Source of the DNA: Nitrospinaceae bacterium
Lineage (GTDB): Bacteria > Nitrospinota > Nitrospinia > Nitrospinales > VA-1
DNA length: 64,000 nucleotides
Assembly (NCBI GenBank): GCA_029261595.1
Contig: JAJDAZ010000056.1
Span: forward strand, 62,001-126,000
Direction of reading: 5' to 3'
The notes under the pieces are model-generated. The model was given only the letters and a program-made list of their open reading frames with translations. It ran no database searches and was not told the DNA's origin. This document shows positions 17,539 through 27,251 of this stretch, one piece after another (the first letter of the stretch is position 1; each line of letters starts with the position of its first letter). The position numbers were made by a program, and so were the translations under genes.

Positions 17539-18003
17539 ATGGAAAAATTAGCCATCGCCTCCGATCATGCGGGATTTGAGCTTAAAGAAAGCATCATCGC
17601 CTTTTTGCAAAAAAAGGGTGTGAAGTTGCAGGACTTCGGCCCAGTCAATAGCGACCGCGTGGACTATCCCGATTACGGTATCAGCATCGCCAAAGCCATC
17701 CAGGAAAAGAAAGTGGACCGGGGAATCGTGATTTGCGGGACGGGCGTCGGCATGTCCATTGTTGTGAACCGTTTTCCGGGAATCCGGGGGACGTTATGTT
17801 CAGATTTGTACACGGCTAAAATGTGCCGTGAACATAATGATTCCAACATCCTCATCATGGGGGGGCGCGTCATCGGAAAAGGGTTAGCCGAGGAGATTGT
17901 GGACACCTGGCTGAACACTCCCTTCGAGGGCGGGCGGCACCAAAAACGATTGGATAAAATCGAAGATATTGACAGGAAATTAGAAACCAAAGGAGATATA
18001 TAA
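17539..18003 (+). CDS. rpiB: Ribose-5-phosphate isomerase B
   Basis: Interconverts ribose 5-phosphate and ribulose 5-phosphate in the pentose phosphate and Calvin-type pathways. The 154-residue RpiB/LacAB-family protein has the substrate motif [10 protein letters not shown] (Asp 9, His 10), the catalytic Cys 66 in ICGTGVGM, and the LIMGGRVIG strand. Length fits RpiB. It is the first gene behind a near-consensus promoter and ends 1 nt before the glyA start, as in many bacteria where rpiB precedes glyA. Confidence 0.96.
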   Translation: MEKLAIASDHAGFELKESIIAFLQKKGVKLQDFGPVNSDRVDYPDYGISIAKAIQEKKVDRGIVICGTGVGMSIVVNRFPGIRGTLCSDLYTAKMCREHNDSNILIMGGRVIGKGLAEEIVDTWLNTPFEGGRHQKRLDKIEDIDRKLETKGDI

Positions 18004-18004
18004 A

Positions 18005-19255
18005 TTGTCGCTTACGGAATTTGATCCAGAGGTTGCGAATGCAATCCATAACGAAACCGAACGGGAGCAGTTCACCCTTGAAATGATCGCGTCAGAAAAC
18101 TTCGTCAGCCCCGAGGTTATGGATGCCCAGGGTTCCGTCATGACCAATAAATACGCCGAAGGCTATCCGGGAAAACGCTATTACGGCGGTTGTGAGTTTG
18201 TCGATGTCGTGGAAACCCTGGCCATTGAACGGGCCAAAAAAATATTCGGCGCCGAGCACGCCAACGTCCAGCCGCATTCCGGCTCGCAGGCCAACATGGC
18301 GGTGTACCACGTCGCGGTGAAACCGGGCGACACCATCATGGGAATGAACCTCTCGCATGGCGGTCACCTCACCCACGGATGTCCGGTCAATTTTTCCGGC
18401 TACACCTATAACGTCGTGCCCTATGGGGTGAACAAGGAAACCGAACTGATCGACTATGAAGAAGTCGCCAAGCTAGCCAGGGAGCATAAGCCCAAGATGA
18501 TCGTTGTCGGGGCCAGCGCGTATCCACGGGTGATCGACGCGGTTAAGTTCCGTGAGATCGCCGATGAAGTCGGAGCAAAGATCATGACCGACATCGCGCA
18601 TCCGGCGGGCCTGGTTGCAACAGGACTTTACCCTTCGCCGGTCCCCTACTCAGAGTTCGTGACCACCACCACGCACAAAACCCTGCGCGGGCCGCGTGGC
18701 GGGATGATCCTTTGCCGCGAGGAATTCGCCAAAGAGGTCAACAAGAAAATTTTCCCCGGCATTCAGGGCGGACCGCTCATGCACGTGATCGCCGCCAAAG
18801 CCGTGGCCTTCAAGGAAGCGTTGAGCGAGGATTTCGTTACTTATCAAAAGCAGGTCGTGACCAACGCGCAGTTTCTGGGCAAACATTTATCCGACAACGG
18901 TTTCAAAATGGTCAGCGGTGGAACCGACACCCATCTTCTATTGGTCGATCTCAGAAAACAGGACATTACGGGCAAGGCCGCAGAGGAAGCCCTGGAGCAG
19001 GCCGGAATCACCGTCAACAAAAACACCGTTCCTTTTGAAACGCGCAGTCCGTTCGTCACTTCCGGCATTCGCATCGGCACGCCAGCGCTCACCACACGCG
19101 GCATGAAGGAAAAAGAAATGGCCTTGATCGGAGACATGATCATGCAAACGCTGGAACGTGTCGAGGACTCGGATTTCCACAAACAAACCCAGAAAAAAGT
19201 GCGCGAGTTGTGCGAACAGTTCCCCTTGAATTACCAACTGACCGGTAAATACTAG
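18005..19255 (+). CDS. glyA: Serine hydroxymethyltransferase
   Basis: PLP enzyme that interconverts serine and glycine while charging tetrahydrofolate with a one-carbon unit. The 416-residue sequence is typical: [11 protein letters not shown] near the start, [11 protein letters not shown], the PLP-binding [14 protein letters not shown] with Lys 225, and the C-terminal [15 protein letters not shown]. The start is TTG, supported by AAAGGAG 9 nt upstream at the end of rpiB. The next gene, nrdR, overlaps its stop by 1 nt. The local base composition is more GC-rich than surrounding spacers, as expected of a highly expressed gene. Confidence 0.98.
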   Translation: MSLTEFDPEVANAIHNETEREQFTLEMIASENFVSPEVMDAQGSVMTNKYAEGYPGKRYYGGCEFVDVVETLAIERAKKIFGAEHANVQPHSGSQANMAVYHVAVKPGDTIMGMNLSHGGHLTHGCPVNFSGYTYNVVPYGVNKETELIDYEEVAKLAREHKPKMIVVGASAYPRVIDAVKFREIADEVGAKIMTDIAHPAGLVATGLYPSPVPYSEFVTTTTHKTLRGPRGGMILCREEFAKEVNKKIFPGIQGGPLMHVIAAKAVAFKEALSEDFVTYQKQVVTNAQFLGKHLSDNGFKMVSGGTDTHLLLVDLRKQDITGKAAEEALEQAGITVNKNTVPFETRSPFVTSGIRIGTPALTTRGMKEKEMALIGDMIMQTLERVEDSDFHKQTQKKVRELCEQFPLNYQLTGKY

Positions 19256-19719
19256 TGAAATGTCCCGCCTGCGCTAATATGGAAAACAAGGTGATCGACT
19301 CCCGCACCAACAAGGAGGGCGACATCATCCGGCGGCGCAGAGAATGCCTCAGTTGCAAGGACCGGTTCACCACCTACGAGCGTTTGGAAAAATCCCTGCC
19401 GTTCATCGTCAAAAAAGATGGCCGAAGAGAAGAGTTCAACCGGGAAAAAATTCTCGACGGCGTGAAAAAAGCCTGCCAGAAACGTCCCATCAGCATCGAA
19501 AAAATCGAAGCCCTGGTGGACCGGGTGGAGCAGTATTTTGTGGATCAGGGAGAAAAGGAAATCTCCGCCGTCGCTGTCGGCGAAAAAGTCGTCAAGGAAA
19601 TTTACCACCTGGACGACGTCGCCTACGTCCGTTTCGCCTCCGTGTACCGCTCCTTCAAAGACGTCAATGAGTTCATGGTCGAACTCAAGGAAGTCCTGCG
19701 CGACAAACAGGGGACTTGA
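19255..19719 (+). CDS. nrdR: Transcriptional repressor NrdR
   Basis: Zinc-ribbon/ATP-cone repressor of ribonucleotide reductase genes; it binds NrdR boxes when loaded with dATP. The 154-residue protein has the zinc ribbon (Cys 3, Cys 6, Cys 31, Cys 34) with the RRRREC DNA-binding patch, and the ATP-cone from about 47 (VKKDGRREEFNREKI). The start is GTG inside TAGTG, overlapping the glyA stop, so the genes are translationally coupled. glyA-nrdR adjacency is common. Confidence 0.96.
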   Translation: MKCPACANMENKVIDSRTNKEGDIIRRRRECLSCKDRFTTYERLEKSLPFIVKKDGRREEFNREKILDGVKKACQKRPISIEKIEALVDRVEQYFVDQGEKEISAVAVGEKVVKEIYHLDDVAYVRFASVYRSFKDVNEFMVELKEVLRDKQGT

Positions 19720-19963
19720 GACTTCGACTGGGTTCAGAAAGTTCTGCCGGTCCCTCCGAAAAATATTTTTTCGTATCCTAAAACAATGGTTTGAAGGAGG
19801 AAGACCTTTAACTTTATTGACAACTACCACCTCTTGACATACCTTCCGACTACAACAGAAAATTATATTTTAAAGAAATTGAAGCATTCCGAAAAAAGAA
19901 ATAGAGTTGTCCCCGATAAAAATTCATCTTCTAATAGGTTCAACACTAACAAGGGAGTCAATG

Positions 19964-20347
19964 ATGAAAATTGTATTCTTGGCAATCATGCTTTTTCTTT
20001 TACCTACACTTAGTTTCGGTCAGCAATCAACTAATACTTCAGAACAAAGATACTCAAAGGGTGACGACAGCTCGGGAAAATCAAATGGTGTTGTATTTAA
20101 ACAAATTAATAATAATACTTCGGGTGATGGAGTTGGGACACATTGTTGTAAAAAATTCGATGGCGGAAAATACAGTAATTGCAGAAAAAAAAGTCCAGGC
20201 CCTGTAGCTGATAGCTGTAAAGCCGATGAGGTAGACGCCGATTGTACAGCAATAACCGATACAACAGTGGAGTGTGAAAAACCTAAAATCGGAGGGAGTT
20301 TATCTGACTCACTTAAAGCGCCCACTTACAATTTATTCTTTCGATAA
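19964..20347 (+). CDS. Cysteine-rich secreted protein, unknown
   Basis: A 127-residue protein with a good signal peptide (MKIVFLAIMLFLLPTLSFG, cleavage near FGQ). The mature part has seven cysteines clustered over about residues 74-115 (HCC, SNC, DSC, ADC, VEC), a pattern of extracellular disulfide-bonded domains. I chose the second of two adjacent ATGs because AAGGGAG then has a 6-nt spacing; the first is 3 nt earlier. Codons are AT-rich and unlike the neighbouring glyA, nrdR and hem genes, and the gene has its own terminator, which suggests a lineage-specific or transferred insert between two housekeeping operons. I know no family for it. Confidence 0.7.
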   Translation: MKIVFLAIMLFLLPTLSFGQQSTNTSEQRYSKGDDSSGKSNGVVFKQINNNTSGDGVGTHCCKKFDGGKYSNCRKKSPGPVADSCKADEVDADCTAITDTTVECEKPKIGGSLSDSLKAPTYNLFFR

Positions 20348-20741
20348 AAAGGCATCATATTAAGAGAGGTTATTAATTTTTTTCTTCCCTTTGATAGGGT
20401 ATTTAAACTTTATTTCACTGTATTAAAAATACTTCCTAGTTTATCGCCGGCCCATGTTTATTGGGCCGGTTTTTGTTTTTGATTTCAAAAATGGTTTACG
20501 TTTAGTCATGGAGAACGAGGTTGCTAGGTGGGGAGACAAGCGAATTGTTTCAACAATTCCTCCTGTAGCTTGCTAGTTTTTGTATTTTTGTTATTCTCGA
20601 ACCGAGCTGGAAGAAATCGGTACATACTCCCCCGTTGAATCCTCCAAGTCAAAATGTTACCATAAGCTTCTCTATTTGAAGACCTTACCGGTCTGTTTTC
20701 CCTTGATTTCATGAGTGCTAGGTTCTCGCCGATCCCGTTTT
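20348..20741. other. Intergenic region before hemX
   Basis: Apart from the terminator at 20447-20480 it holds no gene I can support; a 62-codon minus-strand frame lacks coding character. It must include the promoter of hemX-hemA-hemC, but I cannot point to convincing -35/-10 boxes. Confidence 0.4.
20447..20480 (+). terminator. Rho-independent terminator after the secreted Cys-rich gene
   Basis: An 8-bp GC-rich stem (CCGGCCCA/TGGGCCGG) with a 7-base loop, followed by TTTTTGTTTTT. It lies 100 bp after the secreted gene. Confidence 0.9.
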
Positions 20742-21527
20742 ATGGAAAAAATCGTATTTAATATTTCCCTGTTCAGTTATCTGGGCGCTTCATTGGGATA
20801 TTTCGTTTACCTGGTTTACCGCAAGCCGGTCGTGTCCACCATCGCCACGGCGACGGTCGGGGCGGGTTTATTGGCCCATACGGTCTGGCTCGGTCTGCGC
20901 TCGATGGAAACGGGCCACGGCCCTTACACCACCTCTTTTGAGATCGGCATGTTCTTCGCCTGGCTGATCGTGGTGGTCTATTTTCTGACGGAGTGGAATT
21001 TTAAAATCAAAGACTTAGGGGCTTTCGTCTTGCCGCTGGCGTTTCTTGCAGTTCTATTTTCGGCGTTTCTATCCAAGGACGTGGCTTTTGTTCGGGAGTC
21101 CCAGCCGTTTTGGCTGACCCTGCACCGCACGCTTTCGGTGATGGGATACGCGGCCTTCACCATCGCTTTTGCCGCCGCCATCATGTATCTTATCCAGGAA
21201 AATCAGGTCAAATCGAAGAAGCTGGGCATCATGTATTTTCGCATGCCTTCGCTGGAAGTTCTTGATAAGCTGAACGACAAGGTCATCACCATCGGGTTTC
21301 CCCTGTTCACGCTTGGGTTCATGACGGGTCCGCTTTGGAAAGCCAAGATGGACATGCCGGTGCTTGCGTGGGACATCACCAAGACGTGGCCGCTGGTGAT
21401 TGTCTGGGTTATTTATGGAGTGATATTTTTTGGCCGGATGTTTTCAGGCATTCGCGGGAAGAAAGCCGCGCAAGGGGCGATTGTTGGATTTGTGATGGTG
21501 GTACTAACTTATTTTTTACACGTTTAA
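20742..21527 (+). CDS. hemX: HemX/CcsA-type cytochrome c assembly membrane protein
   Basis: An inner-membrane protein of 261 residues with eight or so hydrophobic helices and the CcsA/CcmC family features: GPYTTSFE near residue 75 and conserved histidines (for example TLHRTLSVMGYAAF). Family members bind haem in cytochrome c maturation; the HemX branch sits upstream of hemA and influences glutamyl-tRNA reductase levels. Its stop is 3 nt before hemA, so HemX is the better name, but a cytochrome c-assembly role is also possible in an organism with several exported c-cytochromes. The ATG was preferred to an upstream GTG because it begins just before the first helix. Confidence 0.85.
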   Translation: MEKIVFNISLFSYLGASLGYFVYLVYRKPVVSTIATATVGAGLLAHTVWLGLRSMETGHGPYTTSFEIGMFFAWLIVVVYFLTEWNFKIKDLGAFVLPLAFLAVLFSAFLSKDVAFVRESQPFWLTLHRTLSVMGYAAFTIAFAAAIMYLIQENQVKSKKLGIMYFRMPSLEVLDKLNDKVITIGFPLFTLGFMTGPLWKAKMDMPVLAWDITKTWPLVIVWVIYGVIFFGRMFSGIRGKKAAQGAIVGFVMVVLTYFLHV

Positions 21528-21530
21528 TTC

Positions 21531-22805
21531 ATGGCCGATCCAAATTTAGTTCTGGTGGGTGTGAACCACAAGATGACGCCGGTGGAAATCCGTGAGCGTC
21601 TGGCATTTTCTGCGGGCGAAATCGAAGCCTCGCTGGAACGTCTGGTCAGCCACCCGGAAGTGATTGAGAACATCATCCTTTCCACCTGCAACCGCGTGGA
21701 AATTTACGCCCGCGTCCGCGACACATCTAAGGGAATCTCGCTCCTCAAAGATTTCATCTGCGATTACCACAATATTCCCGTCGGTGATCTGGACAATTAT
21801 TTTTACAGTTTCCAGGGGGAACATGCCGTCGAGCATCTGTTCCGCGTCTCGTCAAGTTTAGATTCCATGGTGCTGGGCGAGGCCCAGATTCTGGGTCAAG
21901 TGAAAGACGCCTACAGCCTGGCACGGTCGCTTCGATCCACGGGCATGGTGTTGAATCAGTTGTTTGAAAAGGCCTTCAACGTCGCTAAAAAGGTGCGGGA
22001 GGAAACGGGCATCGCCGAGCGCGGAGTTTCCATCAGTAGCGCAGCGGTGGAGCTGGCACGAAAAATATTCGAGGACCTGGAAAACCGTTCCGTCATGCTG
22101 GTGGGCACAGGGGAAATGGCGGAGCTTGCGGCCAAAAACCTCATCAATTACGGTGTCAAAACGGTCTACGTCTGTAGCCGCACCTACGAGCGGGCGGAAG
22201 CCCTGGCCAAGACCCTGAATGGATGCGCCCTTGATTTTGACATGTTCAAGGAAGAGATGCACAAAGCCGACATCGTCATCACTTCCACGGCCTCACCGAA
22301 ATTTATAATCAAAAAAGACATGGTGGAACACGCCATCCATCAGAGAAAAAACAAACCGATATTTTTTATCGACATCGCAGTGCCAAGGGATATCGAACCG
22401 GAAGTCAACGACCTCGACAGTGTCTACCTGTACGATATAGACGATTTGCAAAGTGTGGTGAGCGCCAATGTCAAGGAGCGGGAAAAAGAAGCGGAGACCG
22501 CAATGGAGCTCATTTCGAACGAGGTCACCAAGTTCAACAACTGGGTGGTTTCTCTCGACGCGGTTCCCACCATAGTGGAAATTCGCAATCGTGCGGAGAG
22601 CATCCGAAAAAACGAGCTGGAAAAAGCGTTGAATAAAATGGGCCCGCTTTCGGAAGAAGATAAAAACACCCTCACTCTGATGACCCAATCGATCCTCAAT
22701 AAAATTTTTCACAAACCCACCATCAATCTCAAGAAGCAGACCCAGTCCCAGGAAGGGCATGTGTACTTGAAGACCATCCGGCACCTTTTTCACCTGGACG
22801 ACTGA
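21531..22805 (+). CDS. hemA: Glutamyl-tRNA reductase
   Basis: Reduces glutamyl-tRNA(Glu) with NADPH to glutamate-1-semialdehyde, the first committed step of C5 tetrapyrrole synthesis. The 424-residue protein has NHKMTPVEIRERLAF, the nucleophilic Cys 53 in STCNRVEIY, the LGEAQILGQVK catalytic stretch, a Rossmann NADPH site (VGTGEMAELAAKNL), and a C-terminal dimerisation helix. It is 3 nt after hemX and directly abuts hemC. Confidence 0.97.
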   Translation: MADPNLVLVGVNHKMTPVEIRERLAFSAGEIEASLERLVSHPEVIENIILSTCNRVEIYARVRDTSKGISLLKDFICDYHNIPVGDLDNYFYSFQGEHAVEHLFRVSSSLDSMVLGEAQILGQVKDAYSLARSLRSTGMVLNQLFEKAFNVAKKVREETGIAERGVSISSAAVELARKIFEDLENRSVMLVGTGEMAELAAKNLINYGVKTVYVCSRTYERAEALAKTLNGCALDFDMFKEEMHKADIVITSTASPKFIIKKDMVEHAIHQRKNKPIFFIDIAVPRDIEPEVNDLDSVYLYDIDDLQSVVSANVKEREKEAETAMELISNEVTKFNNWVVSLDAVPTIVEIRNRAESIRKNELEKALNKMGPLSEEDKNTLTLMTQSILNKIFHKPTINLKKQTQSQEGHVYLKTIRHLFHLDD

Positions 22806-23747
22806 ATGGACCTGGAAAAACTCATCATAGGAAGCCGGGGCAGTGGCTTGGCCCTTTGGCAGGCGAACTGGATCAAATCCCAGCTGGAAGAACTGCATTC
22901 TGATTTGCAGGTGGAGATCAAAATCATCAAGACCTCTGGGGACAAGATACAGGACGTTCCCCTGACAAAGATCGGCGGCAAGGGGTTGTTCGTCAAGGAA
23001 ATTGAGGAAGCCCTGATGCGCCGGGAAGTGGATATCGCTGTCCACAGTATGAAGGACGTGCCGATGAAGCTTCCCTATGAGCTTGAGATCTCGGTGATCA
23101 CCGAGCGGGAAAATCCGTTTGACGCGCTCATTTCACGGGACAATATAAAACTGGATGAATTGCCGAAAAACGCCAAGGTGGGCACAGGGAGTTTGCGCCG
23201 TAGTTCACAATTATTGAAATACCGTCCGGATCTGGAGATTGTTCCCCTTCGAGGCAACATCGACACGCGCCTGAAAAAGCTCGACACAGAAGGGCTGGAC
23301 GCGATCATACTCGCCGCCGCCGGTCTGCGTCGGATGGGGTGGGCGGATAAAATCACCGAGGTGATTCCAGCAGGCATCATTTTGCCGGCGATGGGGCAGG
23401 GGGCCGTTGGCATCGAAACCAGGGCGTATGATCCGAATGTATGCGAGGCTATCATGGCCCTAGACCATGAAGAAACCCATTTTGCGCTGGATGCGGAGCG
23501 TTCTTTCGTCGATGTGCTGGAAGGTGGGTGCCAGGTGCCCATTGGGGCGCATGCAACATTAGGGGATAACGAAGAAAATATATCTCTTAACGGTCTCGTT
23601 GCAAGTCTCGACGGAAATACTATTTTTCAAAGCTCCATCGCAGGACCCAAGATCGAAGCGAAAAAATTGGGTCGTGAGTTGGGAAAAGAAGTTCTGGCCA
23701 TGGGAGCGGATAAAGTTTTAAAAGAAATATATCAGCAATCCGAATAA
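22806..23747 (+). CDS. hemC: Porphobilinogen deaminase (hydroxymethylbilane synthase)
   Basis: Joins four porphobilinogens into hydroxymethylbilane. The 313-residue protein shows the active-site features: Lys/Asp at HSMKDVP (about 80-86), Arg pair GSLRRSSQL, the LRGNIDTRL loop and Cys 242 in GGCQVPIGAHA that carries the dipyrromethane cofactor. The ATG directly follows the hemA stop. The operon ends here; hemD and hemB are not in the window. Confidence 0.97.
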   Translation: MDLEKLIIGSRGSGLALWQANWIKSQLEELHSDLQVEIKIIKTSGDKIQDVPLTKIGGKGLFVKEIEEALMRREVDIAVHSMKDVPMKLPYELEISVITERENPFDALISRDNIKLDELPKNAKVGTGSLRRSSQLLKYRPDLEIVPLRGNIDTRLKKLDTEGLDAIILAAAGLRRMGWADKITEVIPAGIILPAMGQGAVGIETRAYDPNVCEAIMALDHEETHFALDAERSFVDVLEGGCQVPIGAHATLGDNEENISLNGLVASLDGNTIFQSSIAGPKIEAKKLGRELGKEVLAMGADKVLKEIYQQSE

Positions 23748-23963
23748 GATTTTTGACCTGCCATTATATTCCCCGAATTTTTCATTCCTCCAATATTTTT
23801 CATATAAATCCCTTTTTCAAAGTACTGAAATCGCAAAAATATGTTGGCTAAAGTGTGGACAAAAGTGGTTATTCGTCCCACATTTATTTTATAAAACAAA
23901 CTATTAATTGTTTAGTTGAGATTGAGGGTCAAAGAATATTTTAATTTCGGGGTGGATTGGATC

Positions 23964-24164
23964 ATGACTTCTATTAAGGTAAACGAAAGTAATGATGATC
24001 GAAGAGCAAGAATAACCCTCGGTGTTTTTTTGTTTGCGATTGGCATTGCAATGACAGGAATCTGGGGAATTGTTCTAATAATCATCGGCCTGGTTCTATT
24101 GTTTTCGGGGTTGGTGGGATGGTGCCCGATTTATGCATTATTCAAAAATAAGCATGTTAATTGA
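23964..24164 (+). CDS. YgaP-like (DUF2892) small membrane protein
   Basis: A 66-residue protein with a polar start, a conserved RRARITLG segment, two adjacent membrane helices with a GIWGI turn, and the family's C-terminal GWCPIYALF. This matches the YgaP-type transmembrane domain (DUF2892), often found alone or fused to rhodanese domains. Function is unknown. A longer frame exists upstream but this ATG gives the family's usual length. Cys in GWCP is the only cysteine. Confidence 0.85.
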   Translation: MTSIKVNESNDDRRARITLGVFLFAIGIAMTGIWGIVLIIIGLVLLFSGLVGWCPIYALFKNKHVN

Positions 24165-24248
24165 GCGTTTTATTCACTAATGCCAAAATTTATTTTTCGT
24201 TTTGATCTACAGTTTCTCCAGGCGCAATACCTGGGGAGGTGTGGAAAG

Positions 24249-24287
24249 ATCCTCTCTTCTATTCTCTTCGGGAACGGGAGAGAGGAT
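24249..24287. terminator. Hairpin between convergent genes, possible terminator
   Basis: A 9-bp perfect stem (ATCCTCTCT/AGAGAGGAT) extended inward by mostly paired bases with G-T pairs, followed by TCTTTT on the plus strand. It lies between the YgaP-like gene and the convergent glutamate dehydrogenase gene. The T run is short, so activity is uncertain. Confidence 0.5.
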
Positions 24288-24334
24288 TCTTTTGGGCGAT
24301 GATTAACAGTTACTGCGAAAATGAAACGGGCCAA

Positions 24335-25609
24335 TCACAACCATTCTTTATTAGATTCAGAGTTCAACCGTTCTTCTGCAAGCTTCAAGGCTTCGTCCCG
24401 AAAAATGATATTCTTTTGCTTTTGTGTTGTCATTCGGTTGTGGACCTCTGAGACATTTTTGGAGACGGTATTTTCGATTAATTCTTCCAGATAATTTTTC
24501 GGTCCTTTTATTAAGGTGTCAGCCTTAAATTCCCGGTCAGCTGTCATCTTCAATTCCAGCGCGCAACCGATCACCCCACCCACATTAACGATAAAATCCG
24601 ATAAGGAAAGAATGCCTCTCCGATTTTGCAGGTAATATTCCGTCATTTTGTTGGATGGTGTGTTAGCGCCCTGGAGAATCATTTTACAGTCGAGGCGATC
24701 GGCATTTTTTGCGTTGATGCAATCGGGACGCGCGGCGGGTACCAGAATCTCGCAGGGTGCCTCCAGGAGCCAGTCCAGTTTTTCCGGTCCGAATCGCTTG
24801 TCTAACGGACCGGTGTACTCCTGAAGCCCCAGAGGATTTTTTCGGATGCGGTTTAACTCATCGACATAGAGGCCACTGGGGTTCCACAACGCCGAATGAA
24901 TGTCCGAGGCTCCGACGATCACGGCTCCGGCTTGTTGCAATTTGGTCGCGGTCCAGGAACCCACATTGCCGTAGCCTTGTATTACCACACGGGCGTTTTT
25001 GACGGGGAAGCCGCCAGCCAGATTTTCCATAGTTTTCGCGGCAATGAACAACCCGTGGGCCGTGAGGCCCCAGTCGTCGATCGGGATGCCGCCCTTTTCA
25101 GGAGGCCTTCCCGCTCCGCCGCGCCTGTGATGACGGGTCCCCAGCTTTTCCGATATTTTTTCGTAAATCTGTTGCACGTCGATTTCATTGGTCCCCATAT
25201 CCGGTGCTGAGATATAGGTGTCAATTTTATAAAGAGCTTCCGCAAATAGACTTATCAATTCCTCCTTAAGAGATGGATGCTCGTGGAAAAAGCGCGGGTC
25301 CACCGCCAATCCAGATTTGCCTCCCCCCAGAGGCAAACAGGCCGCACTGTTTTTTAAAGTCATGGCGCGCGCCAGGCGGGACACTTCCAGAAGAGTTACA
25401 TCCTGTGCCATGCGAATTCCGCCCAGCCCCGGGCCGCGCACGGTGTTGTCAACCACCACGAATCCCCAGACCTGTCCGGTTTCCGGGTCCTTTAAGCGAA
25501 TTTTTTGCTCCGGTTGGTTCTCATCTGTACTGGAGAAACGATTCGATATAGACCCCTTAGGAGGGAGAATTTCTATGTCGAGGGCGGAGGGTAAAGTGAG
25601 TGTTTTCAT
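24335..25609 (-). CDS. Glu/Leu/Phe/Val-type amino acid dehydrogenase (glutamate dehydrogenase)
   Basis: Oxidative deamination or reductive amination of an amino acid with NAD(P). The 424-residue protein shows the dimerisation/substrate domain with GPGLGGIRM, LPLGGGKSGL (substrate-binding and catalytic Lys positions), SAPDMGTNE (catalytic Asp), and the Rossmann motif VVIQGYGNVGSWTA. The length and the GlyGlyLys context fit hexameric glutamate dehydrogenase, but specificity for Leu/Val cannot be excluded from sequence. An N-terminal extension of about 45 residues and a Lys/Arg/Gly-rich insert near 155-170 are unusual. The ATG (MKTLTLPSA) was preferred to a start 22 codons upstream. It diverges from nadC across 162 bp. 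Confidence 0.9.
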   Translation of the reverse strand: MKTLTLPSALDIEILPPKGSISNRFSSTDENQPEQKIRLKDPETGQVWGFVVVDNTVRGPGLGGIRMAQDVTLLEVSRLARAMTLKNSAACLPLGGGKSGLAVDPRFFHEHPSLKEELISLFAEALYKIDTYISAPDMGTNEIDVQQIYEKISEKLGTRHHRRGGAGRPPEKGGIPIDDWGLTAHGLFIAAKTMENLAGGFPVKNARVVIQGYGNVGSWTATKLQQAGAVIVGASDIHSALWNPSGLYVDELNRIRKNPLGLQEYTGPLDKRFGPEKLDWLLEAPCEILVPAARPDCINAKNADRLDCKMILQGANTPSNKMTEYYLQNRRGILSLSDFIVNVGGVIGCALELKMTADREFKADTLIKGPKNYLEELIENTVSKNVSEVHNRMTTQKQKNIIFRDEALKLAEERLNSESNKEWL

Positions 25610-25771
25610 GATTTGAACTGCTTTATTGAAAAATATTGTAAAAAATTTGAACGATAAGAGAATACCAGAAGGCAAACTTTCAATTGAACTTGAAATATAT
25701 TAAAACATATTCAATATTTTTGATTTAAAATAAACTTTCATAATTTTCCCCCCTGCATGAGGTAAAACTCT

Positions 25772-26623
25772 TTGAACGAATCAATCACCCAAGAGCAAAT
25801 CGACGCCCTGATCAAACGCGCGCTGGATGAGGATCTGGGTACCGGGGACATCACCACCCGAAATATTCTGGATGACAGCACCATCTGGGAAGCCGAGGTA
25901 TTGGCAAAAGATACTCTAACGCTGTGTGGAACGGAAATATTTCGACGGGTATTTTCCATGCTGGATGCCTCCTGCACCTTTCCGGGAAATTGTCACCGGG
26001 ACAGCGAGGAAGTGTCAGCAGGTGACGTGATAATGAAAGTCCGGGGGAAGGGGATGGCTTTGCTGGAAGGCGAGCGGACGGCTTTGAACATTCTGCAAAA
26101 ACTGAGCGGCATCGCCACCCTGGCAACTAAGTTTGTAAAACGTGCCCGTCCTGTCAAAGTTCTGGATACGCGTAAAACCACAGCGGGTTTGAGAACGTTC
26201 GAGAAATACGCGGTAAAATGCGGCGGTGGGGAAAACCATCGCTTCGGATTATTTGATGCGGTGATGATAAAGGACAACCACATTAAAGCGGCGGGTGATA
26301 TAGCTTCTGCTGTGCAACGAATCCGGGAAAAACTGGCTCAAAAATATTCCATCGAAGTGGAAACCACTAATCTTAAGGAAGTGGAGGAAGCCCTGTCCGT
26401 CGGAGTGGATATCATCATGTTGGACAATATGGAAACCGAGATGATCCGGCAAGCTGTAAAAATAATCGACCGTAAAGTAAAAGTTGAAGTCTCCGGTTCC
26501 ATCACCCTCGAACGTCTTGATGAACTGTCAGGAACCGGAATTGACTATGTGTCGGTGGGCGCCCTGACCCATTCCGCCCCGGCGGTGGATATCAGCATGA
26601 ATTTTCAGGAAAATATGTCCTGA
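25772..26623 (+). CDS. nadC: Nicotinate-nucleotide pyrophosphorylase (quinolinate phosphoribosyltransferase)
   Basis: Converts quinolinate and PRPP to nicotinate mononucleotide, CO2 and PPi in de novo NAD synthesis. The 283-residue protein has EDLGTGDITT at the start, ERTALNILQKLSGIAT, the substrate-binding VLDTRKTTAGLR, KCGGGENHRFGL and MIKDNHIKAAG, and the C-terminal barrel strands EVSGSITLE and ISVGALTHS-type loop (YVSVGALTHSAPAVDISM). The start is TTG with GAGG 8 nt upstream. Confidence 0.97.
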   Translation: MNESITQEQIDALIKRALDEDLGTGDITTRNILDDSTIWEAEVLAKDTLTLCGTEIFRRVFSMLDASCTFPGNCHRDSEEVSAGDVIMKVRGKGMALLEGERTALNILQKLSGIATLATKFVKRARPVKVLDTRKTTAGLRTFEKYAVKCGGGENHRFGLFDAVMIKDNHIKAAGDIASAVQRIREKLAQKYSIEVETTNLKEVEEALSVGVDIIMLDNMETEMIRQAVKIIDRKVKVEVSGSITLERLDELSGTGIDYVSVGALTHSAPAVDISMNFQENMS

Positions 26624-26711
26624 CATTTTTCCAGGAGTGACTATTTTTCCTGAAGACAAGGGCTTTGGTGATACACTGTTAAAAGATCAAAAATGATTTT
26701 GAGGATTCCGC

Positions 26712-27131
26712 GTGCCCTGTAAAGACACATCATCCGTAGTAAAGATCAAACTCGATCTCGAAGAACGTTTGTTGGACTTCGACTTTGCCAAAATCACCTG
26801 CTCCAAGGAAATCGGCGGCGGTACAAGTTATCAGCAATATTGTTCGGGAAAAACAATCCAGGCAATTCTGGCCCTCGATTTTAGCGAATTGACTCAAACC
26901 CTGAGGCTGGACGATCCCGACGATCAGTTTTTTCTATTTCTGGAGTGGGACGCCTTGCGAACCGCACTTTGCCAGTATCTGGGGAATGAAGAAGACGTTG
27001 ACCGGGAACGGTATCAATTGGCGTCTATCATCCACGAAATGGATTTCATCGAAATTTCCCAGGTCATTCATCCGGAGCAGAATATGCCCAAGCTTGTCTC
27101 CTGCTTCAAACGAAGCGTCCAGCCAGCGTAG
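26712..27131 (+). CDS. Conserved-looking cytosolic protein, unknown
   Basis: A 139-residue protein with no signal peptide or membrane helix. Notable features are a KITCSKEIGGGTSY stretch near residues 26-40, a second Cys (QQYCSGK), and an acidic, aromatic FFLFLEWDALRTAL helix. Four of its cysteines could bind metal but no standard motif is present. The start is GTG, supported by TGAGGA 6 nt upstream. A short inverted repeat (GTCCAGC/GCTGGAC, 27118-27140) spans the stop. It follows nadC by about 90 bp and may be co-transcribed. I do not recognise a family. Confidence 0.75.
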   Translation: MPCKDTSSVVKIKLDLEERLLDFDFAKITCSKEIGGGTSYQQYCSGKTIQAILALDFSELTQTLRLDDPDDQFFLFLEWDALRTALCQYLGNEEDVDRERYQLASIIHEMDFIEISQVIHPEQNMPKLVSCFKRSVQPA

Positions 27132-27251
27132 CCGCTGGACCCCAATATTAGCAGATAATGGGTATTGGTTTTTCCATGGCTCATGAGCGTGTGATATTTC
27201 CCCTTTGCCTTCATGCCCTTTGAAGGTGTAGCCCAACATTTCCTACCCGTG

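Noticed and set aside
22293-23045. 250-codon minus-strand frame across hemA-hemC
   Set aside because: Antisense shadow of two clearly identified genes.
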